DNA from: Massilia sp. erpn
GTDB lineage: Bacteria; Pseudomonadota; Gammaproteobacteria; Burkholderiales; Burkholderiaceae_D
Length of the DNA: 64,000 nucleotides
Assembly (NCBI RefSeq): GCF_024400215.1
Contig: NZ_CP053748.1
Span: 930,001-994,000 of the forward strand
Reading direction: 5' to 3'
How positions within the stretch are numbered: the first letter of the stretch is position 1; each line of letters starts with the position of its first letter. Positions 20,504-29,784 of this stretch are shown in pieces. Under the pieces are notes generated by a model. The model was not told the DNA's origin and searched no databases. It saw only the letters and a program-made list of their open reading frames with translations. Position numbers and translations under genes: made by a program.

Positions 20504-21526
20504 ATGCAAGCAAATCCCGTCCGGCTGCGCAAGCGCGCCGCCGTCCTCAATCTGGCGCTGATCGCCGCCATCCTCGCCAGTCTGGTCCTGGCGGGCATGG
20601 TTGGCTCGGTCACCGTTTCCCTGTCCGAGATTCCCGGCGCCCTGCTGGAGCTGCTGCGCGGCGAAGCCAACTCGCTGGCAGCCACCCTGCTCGACCTGCG
20701 CCTGAGCCGCGCGCTGGTGGCTTTCGTGACCGGCGCGTCGCTGTCGCTGGCGGGCGTGATGATGCAAGCCTTGCTGCGCAATCCCCTGGCCGATCCCTAT
20801 GTGCTCGGCATTTCCGCCGGCGCCTCGGTCGGCGCCCTGGCTGCCCTCTTCTTCGCTTGCGCCGCCTGGATGGTGGACAGCGCGGCTTTCGCCAGCGCCG
20901 TCGTGGTCTCGATCCTGTTGTACACGCTGGCGCGGCGCGACCTGCGCGGCGGCGCGGCGGCCGATGGCGGTACCGCCCTGCTGCTGCTGACCGGCCAGAT
21001 TTTCTCCTCCGTCTGCATCGCCCTGGTGACGCTGATGCTGTCGATCGCGCCGGAAAGCCGTCTACGCAGCATGGTGTTCTGGCTGATCGGCGAACTGGCC
21101 GGCGCGCCGCTGCGCCTTCTGCCATGGCTGGTGCTGGCAGCAGTGCTGATCTTCACCCTGCGCAATGCGCGCGCCTTGAACGTGATGGCCCTGCATGCGG
21201 AAGCCTCGGCCACGCTGGGCATCCGCGTCGGCACACTGCGCAAAAGCCTGTTCTTCTGCTCCGCCCTGCTGACCGCCACTTCCGTCACCAGCGCCGGCAG
21301 CATCGGCTTTGTCGGCCTGATTATTCCGCACGCCTGCCGCTTCGCCTTCGGCCCCGACCACCGCCTGCTGGTGCCGGCGGCCACGCTGGCCGGCGGCGCC
21401 TATCTGGTGCTGACCGATATCGTGGCGCGCACCATCATCGCGCCGCAGCAGTTGCCAGTCGGCGTCATCACGGCCCTGATCGGCGCACCGGTCTTCCTGT
21501 ATCAACTGCACCGGCTGAGGAAATAA
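20504..21526 (+). CDS. btuC: cobalamin ABC transporter permease
   Basis: 340 residues, about ten membrane segments, FecCD/BtuC family. Family motifs include LDLRLSRALVAF, GVMMQALLRNPLADPYVLG and GSIGFVGLIIPHACR. It forms the inner-membrane channel for corrinoids with BtuD (next gene, starting 1 base after its stop) and BtuF (further down the operon). FecCD permeases also carry haem or siderophores; the riboswitch and neighbours identify the substrate. Confidence 0.93.
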   Translation: MQANPVRLRKRAAVLNLALIAAILASLVLAGMVGSVTVSLSEIPGALLELLRGEANSLAATLLDLRLSRALVAFVTGASLSLAGVMMQALLRNPLADPYVLGISAGASVGALAALFFACAAWMVDSAAFASAVVVSILLYTLARRDLRGGAAADGGTALLLLTGQIFSSVCIALVTLMLSIAPESRLRSMVFWLIGELAGAPLRLLPWLVLAAVLIFTLRNARALNVMALHAEASATLGIRVGTLRKSLFFCSALLTATSVTSAGSIGFVGLIIPHACRFAFGPDHRLLVPAATLAGGAYLVLTDIVARTIIAPQQLPVGVITALIGAPVFLYQLHRLRK

Positions 21527-21527
21527 G

Positions 21528-22301
21528 ATGCTCTCGACCCAGAAACTCAAGCTGCGCATAGGCCAGCGCACGCTGGTGGAAAACCTCGACTGGCGCGTGA
21601 GCGATGGCGAGTGCTGGAGCGTAATCGGCCGCAATGGCGCCGGCAAAAGCACCTTGCTGCGCACCCTGGCCGGTCTGCGCCAGCCGGATGGCGGCCAGGT
21701 GGCGGTCGAAAATCGTCCGCTGAAGGACTGGCCGCTGGAAGAGCTGGCGCGCAGCCGCGCCTTCCTGGCGCAGGCGCGCAACGATGCCTTCTCCTACAGC
21801 GCACTGGAAACCGTGCTGTCGGCGCGCCATCCCTACCATAGCCAGCGCTATTGGGAAGACAGCGACGACCACCAGATCGCCATGCGCTCCCTGGCTGCGA
21901 TGGAGGTCGACGATCTGGCTGCGCGCGATGTGCGCACGCTGTCCGGCGGCGAACGCCAGCGGGTCGCCATCGCCGCCATGCTGGCGCAGGACACGCCACT
22001 GCTGCTGCTGGACGAACCGGCCAATGCCCTGGACCTGGCGCACCAGGTCAGCGTTATGAGCCTGCTCGCGCGCCTGTGCCGCGAACAGAAGAAAACCGTG
22101 GTCATGGTTGGACATGATCTGAATCTGGCACACAGCGTATCGAGCCACGCCCTGCTGCTGATGGGTGACGGCCGCTGGCAGGCAGGCAGCGTGGACGAGA
22201 CCATGCAGCCGGCCATCCTGAGCGACTACCTGGGCCACCCGATCGACATCATCCGCCACGGCAACCGCAGCATCTTCATTCCACTTGAGGTAAGCGCATG
22301 A
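21528..22301 (+). CDS. btuD: cobalamin ABC transporter ATP-binding protein
   Basis: 257 residues, ABC ATPase. Walker A GRNGAGKST (about residue 38), Q-loop region AFLAQ, signature LSGGERQRV, Walker B LLLLDEP and the switch His in VGHDLN are all present. It powers BtuC. The end overlaps cobO by 4 bases. Confidence 0.94.
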   Translation: MLSTQKLKLRIGQRTLVENLDWRVSDGECWSVIGRNGAGKSTLLRTLAGLRQPDGGQVAVENRPLKDWPLEELARSRAFLAQARNDAFSYSALETVLSARHPYHSQRYWEDSDDHQIAMRSLAAMEVDDLAARDVRTLSGGERQRVAIAAMLAQDTPLLLLDEPANALDLAHQVSVMSLLARLCREQKKTVVMVGHDLNLAHSVSSHALLLMGDGRWQAGSVDETMQPAILSDYLGHPIDIIRHGNRSIFIPLEVSA

Positions 22302-22924
22302 CCCCTACGACTTCCGACGACATCACCGCATTGAATGAACGCCATCGCGCCCGCATGGAGCGCAAGAAGGCCATCATCGACGCCAAGATCGCGGCCGCCG
22401 ACAAGCAGATCGGCATCATCATCGTCAACACCGGCAACGGCAAGGGCAAAAGCTCCAGCGGTTTCGGCATGGCGGTGCGCGCCATGGGTCATGGCATGAA
22501 GGTGGGCGTGGTGCAGTTCATCAAGGGCGCGATGGCGACCGGAGAAGAACTCTTTCTGCGCCGCTTCCCGGAAGAAGTCAGCTTCCACGCCATGGGAGAA
22601 GGCTATACCTGGGAAACCCAGAACCGTGAGCGCGATATCGAAAAGGCGCTGGCAGCCTGGGAGCAGGCCAAGCGCTTTCTCGCCGATCCGGCCATCGGCA
22701 TGGTGGTGCTGGACGAACTGAATATCGCCCTCAAATACCAGTATCTGGACGTGGAGACTGTCATCGCCGACCTGCTGGAGCGTCCGGCCATGCAGCACGT
22801 CGTCATCACCGGCCGCGGCGCGCCGCCGGAACTGATTGAAATCGCCGACACCGTGACCGAGATGAATGTGGTCAAACACGCCTTCAAGGCGGGCATTGCG
22901 GCGCAAGCCGGGACGGAGTGGTAA
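22298..22924 (+). CDS. cobO: cob(I)yrinic acid a,c-diamide adenosyltransferase
   Basis: 208 residues, CobA/CobO/BtuR type. The P-loop NTGNGKGKSSSGFG lies at about residue 45, followed by VGVVQFIKG, AMGEGYTWE and VVLDELNIAL. It attaches the 5'-deoxyadenosyl group to cobalt(I) corrinoids. It sits between transport and amidation genes and overlaps both neighbours by 1-4 bases. The first 35 residues form a charged helix, as in other family members. Confidence 0.95.
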   Translation: MTPTTSDDITALNERHRARMERKKAIIDAKIAAADKQIGIIIVNTGNGKGKSSSGFGMAVRAMGHGMKVGVVQFIKGAMATGEELFLRRFPEEVSFHAMGEGYTWETQNRERDIEKALAAWEQAKRFLADPAIGMVVLDELNIALKYQYLDVETVIADLLERPAMQHVVITGRGAPPELIEIADTVTEMNVVKHAFKAGIAAQAGTEW

Positions 22925-24228
22925 TGAGCGAAAAGATCACCGTGCGCGCCATGCTGCTGGCCGCCGTATCCTCCGGCCAGGGCAAGACCACGGTCACAGC
23001 GGCGCTGGCGCGCAAGCTGGTGCAACAGGGGCAGCGCGTGCACGTATTCAAGTGCGGACCGGATTTCATCGACCCCATGCTGCTGGAACGCGCCAGCGGC
23101 GCGCCGGTCAAATCGCTTGACCTGTGGATGGTGGGCGAGGATGCTTGCCGCCAGCAGCTGGCGCAGGCCGCGCGCGAAGCCGATGTGATCCTCATCGAAG
23201 GCGTGATGGGCTTATATGACGGCACGCCCTCTTCGGCCGACTTGTCGCGCACCTTCGGCGTGCCGGTCATGGCGGTGATTGATGCCGGCGCGATGGCGCA
23301 AACGGCCGGTGCGCTGGTGCACGGCTTGCGCGACTATGGCCCGGTGCAAATGGCTGGCGTGATCGCCAACCGCGTCGCCAGTCCCGGCCACGCGAAAATG
23401 GTGGCCGCCTCGCTGCGCGATATTCCGCTGTTCGCCACCCTGCCCAAGCAGGCGCGCTCCCTGCCCGAACGCCATCTTGGCCTGGTGCTGCCCGGCGAGG
23501 TCGCCGATCTCCATACCCTGCTGGACGAGCTGGCGGCGCAGCTGGATTTCAACCAGCAGGCATGGGACAGCCAGCCGCTGGTCGAGCTGGACCTGCCACC
23601 CACGCCGCAGCCCCAGCGCCAGCATCTGCAAGGCAAAACCATCGCCATTGCGCGCGATGCAGCCTTCATGTTCCTCTACCCCGCCAATCTCGAGACGCTG
23701 CAGGCACTGGGCGCGCGCCTGGAATTCTTCTCGCCGCTGGCCGACGAGGCGCTGCCGCCGCATGCCGACGCCGTCTATCTGCCAGGCGGCTATCCCGAGC
23801 TGCATGCCTGCGCGCTGGCCGCCGCCGGCAAGTGGACAGCCTCCATCCGCGCCGCCCACGCGGCCGGCCTGCCCATCGTCGCCGAATGCGGCGGTATGAT
23901 GGCGCTGGCCGATATGCTGTGCGACAGCGAAGGCAGGGAGTGGCCTATGGCCGGCCTGCTGCCGGGCCGCGTCGAAATGCAAAAGCGTCTGGCCGGCCTG
24001 GGCGCGCAGGCGCTGCCGACAGAGCAGGGCCCCTTGCGCGGCCACACTTTCCACTACTCACGGCTGACGACCGACACAACGCCTGTTGCGCATACGGTGA
24101 AAAATCCTTCTGGCCTTCAAGGCGAGGCCGCGTACCAGATCGGCTCCCTGCACGCCTCCTATTTCCACGCCTACTTCCCCTCCAATCCGGAGGCAGTGGC
24201 GGCATTGTTCGCGCGGAGCGAGTCATGA
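22924..24228 (+). CDS. cobB: cobyrinate a,c-diamide synthase
   Basis: 434 residues from the ATG at 22924, overlapping the cobO stop by 1 base. The N-terminal ATP-binding domain has SSGQGKTTVTAALA and KCGPDFIDP; the C-terminal glutaminase-like domain has YLPGGYPELHA and the catalytic Cys in VAECGGMMAL. The enzyme amidates carboxyls a and c of cobyrinic acid (CbiA in the anaerobic naming). Its presence beside only late and salvage genes is notable, because its usual substrate comes from corrin-ring synthesis not seen here. Confidence 0.94.
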   Translation: MSEKITVRAMLLAAVSSGQGKTTVTAALARKLVQQGQRVHVFKCGPDFIDPMLLERASGAPVKSLDLWMVGEDACRQQLAQAAREADVILIEGVMGLYDGTPSSADLSRTFGVPVMAVIDAGAMAQTAGALVHGLRDYGPVQMAGVIANRVASPGHAKMVAASLRDIPLFATLPKQARSLPERHLGLVLPGEVADLHTLLDELAAQLDFNQQAWDSQPLVELDLPPTPQPQRQHLQGKTIAIARDAAFMFLYPANLETLQALGARLEFFSPLADEALPPHADAVYLPGGYPELHACALAAAGKWTASIRAAHAAGLPIVAECGGMMALADMLCDSEGREWPMAGLLPGRVEMQKRLAGLGAQALPTEQGPLRGHTFHYSRLTTDTTPVAHTVKNPSGLQGEAAYQIGSLHASYFHAYFPSNPEAVAALFARSES

Positions 24229-24788
24229 GCAATACCCTGGTGCTGGGCGGCGCGCGCTCCGGAAAAAGCCTGTATGCCGAAAAACTGGCCGCCGCCTCCG
24301 GCAGGGAGATCATCTATATCGCCACCGCTGCCGCAGGCGATGGCGAAATGGCGGCCCGCATCGAGCATCACCGGCAACAGCGCCCAGCCCACTGGATCAC
24401 AGTGGAAGAGCCGCTCGCGCTGGCTCAGGCGCTGCAGCAATGGCGCGCGCCGCAGCGCGTGGTGCTGGTCGATTGCCTGACCCTGTGGCTGACCAACCTG
24501 CTGTTCGCCGATGGCAGTGAGTATCCCGATGTGGGCCTGCTTACCCTGCCTGCCCGCTTCCATCAGGAGCGCGCGGCCCTGCTGGCGGTGCTGGGCGAGA
24601 CGCAGCAAACCGGCGACATCATCCTGGTATCGAACGAGGTGGGCATGGGCATCGTGCCTTACGGTGCCATTTCACGCGCCTTCACCGACGAAGCTGGCCG
24701 CCTGAATCAGGCCGTTGCCGCCGCTTGCGACCGGGCCGTCTTCGTGGCGGCGGGCCTGCCGCTGGTGTTGAAAGGCGCGCCGTGCTGA
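24225..24788 (+). CDS. cobP: adenosylcobinamide kinase / adenosylcobinamide-phosphate guanylyltransferase
   Basis: 187 residues from the ATG at 24225 (ATGA overlap with cobB). P-loop LGGARSGKS at the N-terminus, then DCLTLWLTNLL and VSNEVGMGIVPYG, all typical of CobP/CobU. It phosphorylates adenosylcobinamide and adds GMP, preparing it for CobS. It also allows salvage of cobinamide. Confidence 0.95.
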   Translation: MSNTLVLGGARSGKSLYAEKLAAASGREIIYIATAAAGDGEMAARIEHHRQQRPAHWITVEEPLALAQALQQWRAPQRVVLVDCLTLWLTNLLFADGSEYPDVGLLTLPARFHQERAALLAVLGETQQTGDIILVSNEVGMGIVPYGAISRAFTDEAGRLNQAVAAACDRAVFVAAGLPLVLKGAPC

Positions 24789-25777
24789 CGGGACTGGGAT
24801 GGCCACTGCTCGCGCTGCTGATGGCGGCCGGCATCGCGCTCGATCTGCTGCTGGGCGAGGCGCGGCGCTGGCATCCCCTGATCGGTTTCGGCAATCTGGC
24901 AATGCACATCGAAAAGACCTTGAATCGCGGCGCGGCCCGGCGCCTGCGCGGCATACTCGCCTGGTTGCTGGCGGTCGCGCCTCTTGTTGCACTGTCCTTA
25001 TTCCTGCTCGATGCCGCCGGCGGCATGCTGGCCATCGCGCTGCATGCGATCCTGCTCTATTTCTGCATTGGCCTGCGCAGCCTGCGCGACCACAATCTAC
25101 CGATTGCCGACGCCCTGCAGCAGCAAGACCTTCCGGCGGCACGCATGCTGACGGCACGCATCGTCAGCCGCGACACGGAGCAGGCCAGCGAAGCCGATCT
25201 GGCCAAGGCCAGCACCGAATCCCTGCTGGAAAACGGCAATGACGCCGTCTTCGGCACGCTGTTCTGGTTCGCCGTGGCGGGCGGCCCCGGCGCCGTGCTG
25301 TTCCGGCTGGCGAACACGCTGGACGCCATGTGGGGCTACCGCAGTCAGCGCTTCCTGCATTTTGGCTGGGCCGCCGCGCGCATCGACGATGCGCTCAACT
25401 ATCTGCCGGCCCGCCTGACGGCCCTGTCCTATATCGTGCTGGCGCCCACCCTGCAGGACAAGCGCCGCGCACTGCGCTGCTGGCTGACGCAGGCTCCGGC
25501 CTGGAGCAGCCCGAATGCGGGTCCGGTCATGTCCAGCGGCGCCGGCGCGCTCGGTCTGGCACTGGGCGGCGCCGCCACATATGACGGCGAAGTGGAACAA
25601 CGCCCGCCGCTGGGCAGCGGACAACCGGCAACGGCGGCCGATATCCGGCGCGCCTGGCGTCTGGTGCTGAATACTACCCTGCTATGGCTTGGCATGGCCA
25701 TCGCTGCCGCCGCACTGATCCACCTCGCCATCCCTGCCTCAGCCCACATCATCGTCAAGGAGACGCCACATGCTTGA
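24782..25777 (+). CDS. cbiB: adenosylcobinamide-phosphate synthase
   Basis: 331 residues from a GTG at 24782, overlapping cobP by 7 bases; an in-frame ATG at 24725 would lie deep in cobP and is less likely. This is a multi-span membrane protein. Motifs include GEARRWHPLIGFGNL, SRDTEQASEADLAKASTES, and LANTLDAMWGYR. It attaches aminopropanol phosphate to adenosylcobyric acid. The gene is called cbiB in one naming system and cobD in another. Confidence 0.93.
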   Translation: MLTGLGWPLLALLMAAGIALDLLLGEARRWHPLIGFGNLAMHIEKTLNRGAARRLRGILAWLLAVAPLVALSLFLLDAAGGMLAIALHAILLYFCIGLRSLRDHNLPIADALQQQDLPAARMLTARIVSRDTEQASEADLAKASTESLLENGNDAVFGTLFWFAVAGGPGAVLFRLANTLDAMWGYRSQRFLHFGWAAARIDDALNYLPARLTALSYIVLAPTLQDKRRALRCWLTQAPAWSSPNAGPVMSSGAGALGLALGGAATYDGEVEQRPPLGSGQPATAADIRRAWRLVLNTTLLWLGMAIAAAALIHLAIPASAHIIVKETPHA

Positions 25778-26756
25778 ACATGGCGGCAATCTGCGCGACG
25801 CCGCATTGCGTTTTGGACGCAACGACTGGCTCGACCTCTCGACCGGCATCAATCCCGCCTGGTATCCCGTGCCGCCGCTGGCGGATCAGGCTTGGCACCG
25901 CCTACCCGAAAACGATCCGGCGCTGGCGGCGACGGCATGCGCTTTCTATGGCGCGCCCAACATGCTGCCGGTAGCGGGAACTCAGGCGGCGATCCAGAGT
26001 TTGCCGCGCCTGCGCGCGCCCTCGCGTGTGGTGGTGGCCGCGCCCTCTTATGCTGAACACGCCCACCATTGGGCTCAGCATGGCCATGCTATGAAGCAGA
26101 TATCTTATGCGGAGCTGGACGGCGCAGTTGCGCAGGCCGATGTTCTCGTCATCTGCAATCCCAACAATCCAACCGGCGCCACCGTGCCGGCTTCCGACCT
26201 GCTGCGCTGGCATGCTCAATTAACGGATCGCGGCGGCTGGCTGGTGGTGGACGAAGCCTTTGGCGATACTGACGGCGGCAACAGCGTCGCCGCCCATACG
26301 CATCTGCCGGGTCTGATCGTATTGCGTTCCATCGGTAAATTCTTCGGCCTGGCCGGTCTGCGCCTGGGCTTCGTCGCAGCCCATGGGGAGATACTAAAAC
26401 CACTGGCCGACATGCTCGGTCCATGGAGCATCAGCGGTCCAGCCCAGCAAATCGCCATTGCCGCGCTGCGCGATCATGCATGGCAGGAGCAGACCCGCCG
26501 CAGGCTGCACGACTCCGGCCAGCGCCTGCGTGGCCTGCTTGCGTTGCACGGCATCGCATCGCAAGGCACGGACCTGTTCCAGTGGTGGCCGGAAGCGCAA
26601 CCCGAACAGTTCCACGAATTCATGGCGCAACATGGCATCTGGGTGCGTCTCTTTACGCAAGCGGCGCGCGGCATCCGCCTCGGCCTACCACCGGACGAAA
26701 TGGGCTGGCAGCGCCTGCAAACCGCACTTGAACATTGGAGCAAGGAGAAACGATGA
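25770..26756 (+). CDS. cobD: threonine-phosphate decarboxylase (PLP enzyme)
   Basis: 328 residues, fold-type I aminotransferase-like. CNPNNPTG, VVDEAF and the PLP-binding Lys in RSIGKFFGLAGLRLGF are visible. It makes (R)-1-amino-2-propanol phosphate from threonine phosphate, the substrate used by CbiB, whose gene it overlaps by 8 bases. It also resembles histidinol-phosphate aminotransferases, but the start (LEHGGNLRDAA) and context identify it. Some systems call the gene cobC. Confidence 0.93.
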   Translation: MLEHGGNLRDAALRFGRNDWLDLSTGINPAWYPVPPLADQAWHRLPENDPALAATACAFYGAPNMLPVAGTQAAIQSLPRLRAPSRVVVAAPSYAEHAHHWAQHGHAMKQISYAELDGAVAQADVLVICNPNNPTGATVPASDLLRWHAQLTDRGGWLVVDEAFGDTDGGNSVAAHTHLPGLIVLRSIGKFFGLAGLRLGFVAAHGEILKPLADMLGPWSISGPAQQIAIAALRDHAWQEQTRRRLHDSGQRLRGLLALHGIASQGTDLFQWWPEAQPEQFHEFMAQHGIWVRLFTQAARGIRLGLPPDEMGWQRLQTALEHWSKEKR

Positions 26757-27625
26757 AAAAATATCTGCCAACGCTGGTCTGTCTGGCGGCGCTCCAGGCG
26801 CAAGCCGCCATCACCGTCAACGACGACGATGGCAAGGCCGTCACGGTGCAAAAGCCGGCGCAGCGCGTAGTCTCGCTGGCGCCGCATGTGACCGAACTGC
26901 TGTTCGCGGCCGGCGGCGGCGACAAGATCGTGGGTGCCGTTACCTATAGCGATTACCCGGAAGCGGCCAAAAAAATCCCGCGCGTCGGCGATAATCGCCA
27001 GGTCGATATGGAACGCTTGATCGCACTCAAGCCCGACCTGCTGGTGATCTGGCGCCACGGCAGCTCCGAACGCCAGATCGACATGCTGCGCCAGTTGAAC
27101 ATCCCCATCTTTCACAGCGAACCGCAAACGCTGGACGCCATTCCCGAAGGTCTGATCCGTCTCGGTCGGTTGATGGGTACCGAAAGCGCGGCCCAGCCGG
27201 CCGCCGCCGAAATGAAACGCAAGCTGGCCGCGCTTCGCGCCCAATATGCGGGCCGTCCGCCGGTGCGCACCTTCTATCAGGTCTGGGACAAGCCGCTGTA
27301 CACGCTGAACGGCAGCCATATCGTCAGTGATGCTCTGCGCGTCTGCGGCGGTGAAAACATCTTTGCCAGCATGAAGATCACGGCGCCTGTAGTCAGCGTC
27401 GAAGGCGTGCTGCAGGAAGATCCGGAAGCCATCTTCGGCACGGCCGAGAAGGACTATGGCGGCGTCAATCTATGGCGCCAGTACAGCACCTTGAAAGCCA
27501 CGCGCCAGGGCAATCTGTTCACGGTGGAAGGCGACCTGCTGAATCGCGCCGGCCCACGCATGATCCAGGGTACGGCCATTCTTTGCGAAAAACTCGAACT
27601 GGCGCGCCAGCACCGCAAGCACTGA
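26753..27625 (+). CDS. btuF: cobalamin-binding periplasmic protein
   Basis: 290 residues from the ATG at 26753, preceded by AAGGAGA and overlapping the cobD stop. Signal peptide to about residue 18 (LQAQA/AI), then the periplasmic-binding fold: [26 protein letters not shown] and GGENIFA. It delivers corrinoids to BtuCD. It is separated from btuCD by five biosynthetic genes, an uncommon but understandable order in one operon. Confidence 0.92.
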   Translation: MKKYLPTLVCLAALQAQAAITVNDDDGKAVTVQKPAQRVVSLAPHVTELLFAAGGGDKIVGAVTYSDYPEAAKKIPRVGDNRQVDMERLIALKPDLLVIWRHGSSERQIDMLRQLNIPIFHSEPQTLDAIPEGLIRLGRLMGTESAAQPAAAEMKRKLAALRAQYAGRPPVRTFYQVWDKPLYTLNGSHIVSDALRVCGGENIFASMKITAPVVSVEGVLQEDPEAIFGTAEKDYGGVNLWRQYSTLKATRQGNLFTVEGDLLNRAGPRMIQGTAILCEKLELARQHRKH

Positions 27626-27626
27626 C

Positions 27627-29072
27627 ATGGACTTCCCCTACACCACCCTGATGGTGCAAGGCACCACATCGGACGCGGGCAAAAGCACCGTGGTGGCGGC
27701 CCTGTGCCGCCTGTTGAAGCGCAATGGCGTCAGCGTGGCGCCTTTCAAGCCGCAGAATATGGCGCTCAACAGCGCCGTTACCGTGAATGGCGGCGAGATC
27801 GGCCGCGCCCAGGCCTTGCAGGCGATTGCCGCCGGCCTGGAGCCGCACACCGATATGAATCCGGTGCTGCTGAAGCCCTCCAGCGATATCGGCGCCCAGG
27901 TCATCATCAACGGCAAGGCGCTGTCGAATATGAACGCGCGCGACTATCACAACTACAAGCTGGTGGCGATGGAGGCTGTGCTGTCTTCGCATGAGCGCCT
28001 GCTGCAAAAATACGGCAAGGTGATGGTGGAAGGCGCGGGCAGCCCGGCCGAGATCAATCTGCGCAACCGCGACATCGCCAATATGGGCTTCGCCGAAGCG
28101 GTGGATTGCCCGGTCATCCTGGTGGCCGACATCGACCGTGGCGGCGTATTCGCCCACCTGGTCGGCACCCTGTCCTGCCTCTCCGAAAGCGAACGCAATC
28201 GCGTGATCGGCTTTGTCATCAACCGCTTCCGCGGCGATATCTCGCTGCTGGAACCGGGGCTGGAATGGCTGGAACAGCAGACCGGCAAGCCCGTACTGGC
28301 CGTACTGCCTTATCTGCACGGCCTCTTCCTCGATGCCGAGGATGCGGTACAGGCAGTGCAGGCCGCGCAAGGCGCTTTCCGCGTGGTCGTTCCCAGCGGG
28401 CCGCGCATGAGCAACCATACCGACTTTGATGCGCTGCGCGCCCACCCCGAAGTCGATCTGCGCTTTGTGCGCGAAGGTGAGCCGATTCCTGCCGCCGATC
28501 TGATCATCCTCCCCGGCAGCAAGAATACGCGCGGCGACCTGGCCTGGCTCAAATCGCAGGGCTGGCCGGAAAAGATCGCCCGCCACCTGCGTTATGGCGG
28601 CAAAGTGATCGGCATCTGCGGCGGCTTCCAGATGCTTGGCCAAAGCGTCCTCGATCCGCACGGCGTGGAAGGGGAACCCGGCGAATCGGCAGGTCTAGGC
28701 CTGCTCGATATCCGCACCGAGCTGACGCAGGACAAGCGCCTGGAGCAGGTCAGCGGCAGCTGCGCCTTTGCCGAAGCCAACGTGACCGGCTACGAAATCC
28801 ATATGGGCGTCTCGTCCGGAAACAGTATGGAACGTCCCGTCTTCCACATCGACGGGCGTCCGGAAGGCGCCATCTCGGAAGACAATCAAGTGCTGGGGAC
28901 TTATCTGCATGGCCTGTTCGACACGCCGCAAGCGGGCAATGCCCTGCTGCGCTGGGCCGGCCTGCATTCGGACACCACCGTAGACACATCCGCCCTGCGC
29001 GAAGCCAGTCTTGAACGTCTGGCCGATGCCACCCAGCCCTTGCTGGACGCCTTGATACAGCTGAAAAAATGA
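27627..29072 (+). CDS. cbiP: cobyric acid synthase
   Basis: 481 residues. N-terminal [19 protein letters not shown], then [32 protein letters not shown], and the glutaminase Cys in [10 protein letters not shown]. The enzyme performs four amidations of adenosylcobyrinate a,c-diamide to adenosylcobyric acid (CobQ/CbiP). It starts one base after the btuF stop and overlaps bluB by 4 bases. Confidence 0.95.
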   Translation: MDFPYTTLMVQGTTSDAGKSTVVAALCRLLKRNGVSVAPFKPQNMALNSAVTVNGGEIGRAQALQAIAAGLEPHTDMNPVLLKPSSDIGAQVIINGKALSNMNARDYHNYKLVAMEAVLSSHERLLQKYGKVMVEGAGSPAEINLRNRDIANMGFAEAVDCPVILVADIDRGGVFAHLVGTLSCLSESERNRVIGFVINRFRGDISLLEPGLEWLEQQTGKPVLAVLPYLHGLFLDAEDAVQAVQAAQGAFRVVVPSGPRMSNHTDFDALRAHPEVDLRFVREGEPIPAADLIILPGSKNTRGDLAWLKSQGWPEKIARHLRYGGKVIGICGGFQMLGQSVLDPHGVEGEPGESAGLGLLDIRTELTQDKRLEQVSGSCAFAEANVTGYEIHMGVSSGNSMERPVFHIDGRPEGAISEDNQVLGTYLHGLFDTPQAGNALLRWAGLHSDTTVDTSALREASLERLADATQPLLDALIQLKK

Positions 29073-29719
29073 GCCACGCCTACCCTCCCGAACAAGTCGA
29101 AGGCGTCTACCGCGCCATCCGCGAGCGGCGCGACGTGCGCCACTTTGTTCCTGGGCCGCTGCTGGAAGGCCAGCTGGAACGCTTTATCACTGCTGCCCAC
29201 AATGGCCCCAGCGTCGGCTTCATGCAACCCTGGCGTTTCATCCGCATCAGCAGCACGGAGCTGCGGCACGCCATCCACCAGCTGGTGGACGAGGAGCGCG
29301 AGCTGACGGCACAGGCGCTGAACCAGCGTTCGGAAGAATTCATGCGTCTGAAGGTGGAAGGCATCCTGCAATGCGCCGAAGTCCTGGTGGTAGGTCTGAT
29401 CGACAAACGCGAGGACTTCGTCTTTGGCCGCCGCACCATGCCGGAGATGGATCTGGCCTCGGCCTCCTGCGCCATCCAGAACTTCTGGCTTGCGGCGCGC
29501 GCCGAGGGCATAGGTGTAGGCTGGGTCTCGCTATTCGATCCGCAACGCTTACGCCAGCTGTGCGGTATGCCTGAAGGCAGCCAGCCCATCGCCGTGCTGT
29601 GCGTGGGCCAGGTCGACGAATTCTACAAAGCGCCGATGCTGGAACTGGAAGGCTGGGACAAGCGCCGCCCCATCGAGCAAATCGTCTACGAAAACAGCTG
29701 GGGGAAGAGCGGCGAATAA
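29069..29719 (+). CDS. bluB: 5,6-dimethylbenzimidazole synthase
   Basis: 216 residues, nitroreductase fold. [12 protein letters not shown] and [16 protein letters not shown] near the N-terminus and [13 protein letters not shown] later are BluB signatures. It cuts up reduced FMN with oxygen to form dimethylbenzimidazole, the lower ligand used by CobT. As last gene of the operon it implies the cell makes true B12 rather than pseudo-B12. Confidence 0.94.
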   Translation: MSHAYPPEQVEGVYRAIRERRDVRHFVPGPLLEGQLERFITAAHNGPSVGFMQPWRFIRISSTELRHAIHQLVDEERELTAQALNQRSEEFMRLKVEGILQCAEVLVVGLIDKREDFVFGRRTMPEMDLASASCAIQNFWLAARAEGIGVGWVSLFDPQRLRQLCGMPEGSQPIAVLCVGQVDEFYKAPMLELEGWDKRRPIEQIVYENSWGKSGE

Positions 29720-29784
29720 GTCAGGGGAAAACAGAGCTTCGGCTTTTATGTGACAATCATTGGACACCAGCTCTGTGTCCTCCC

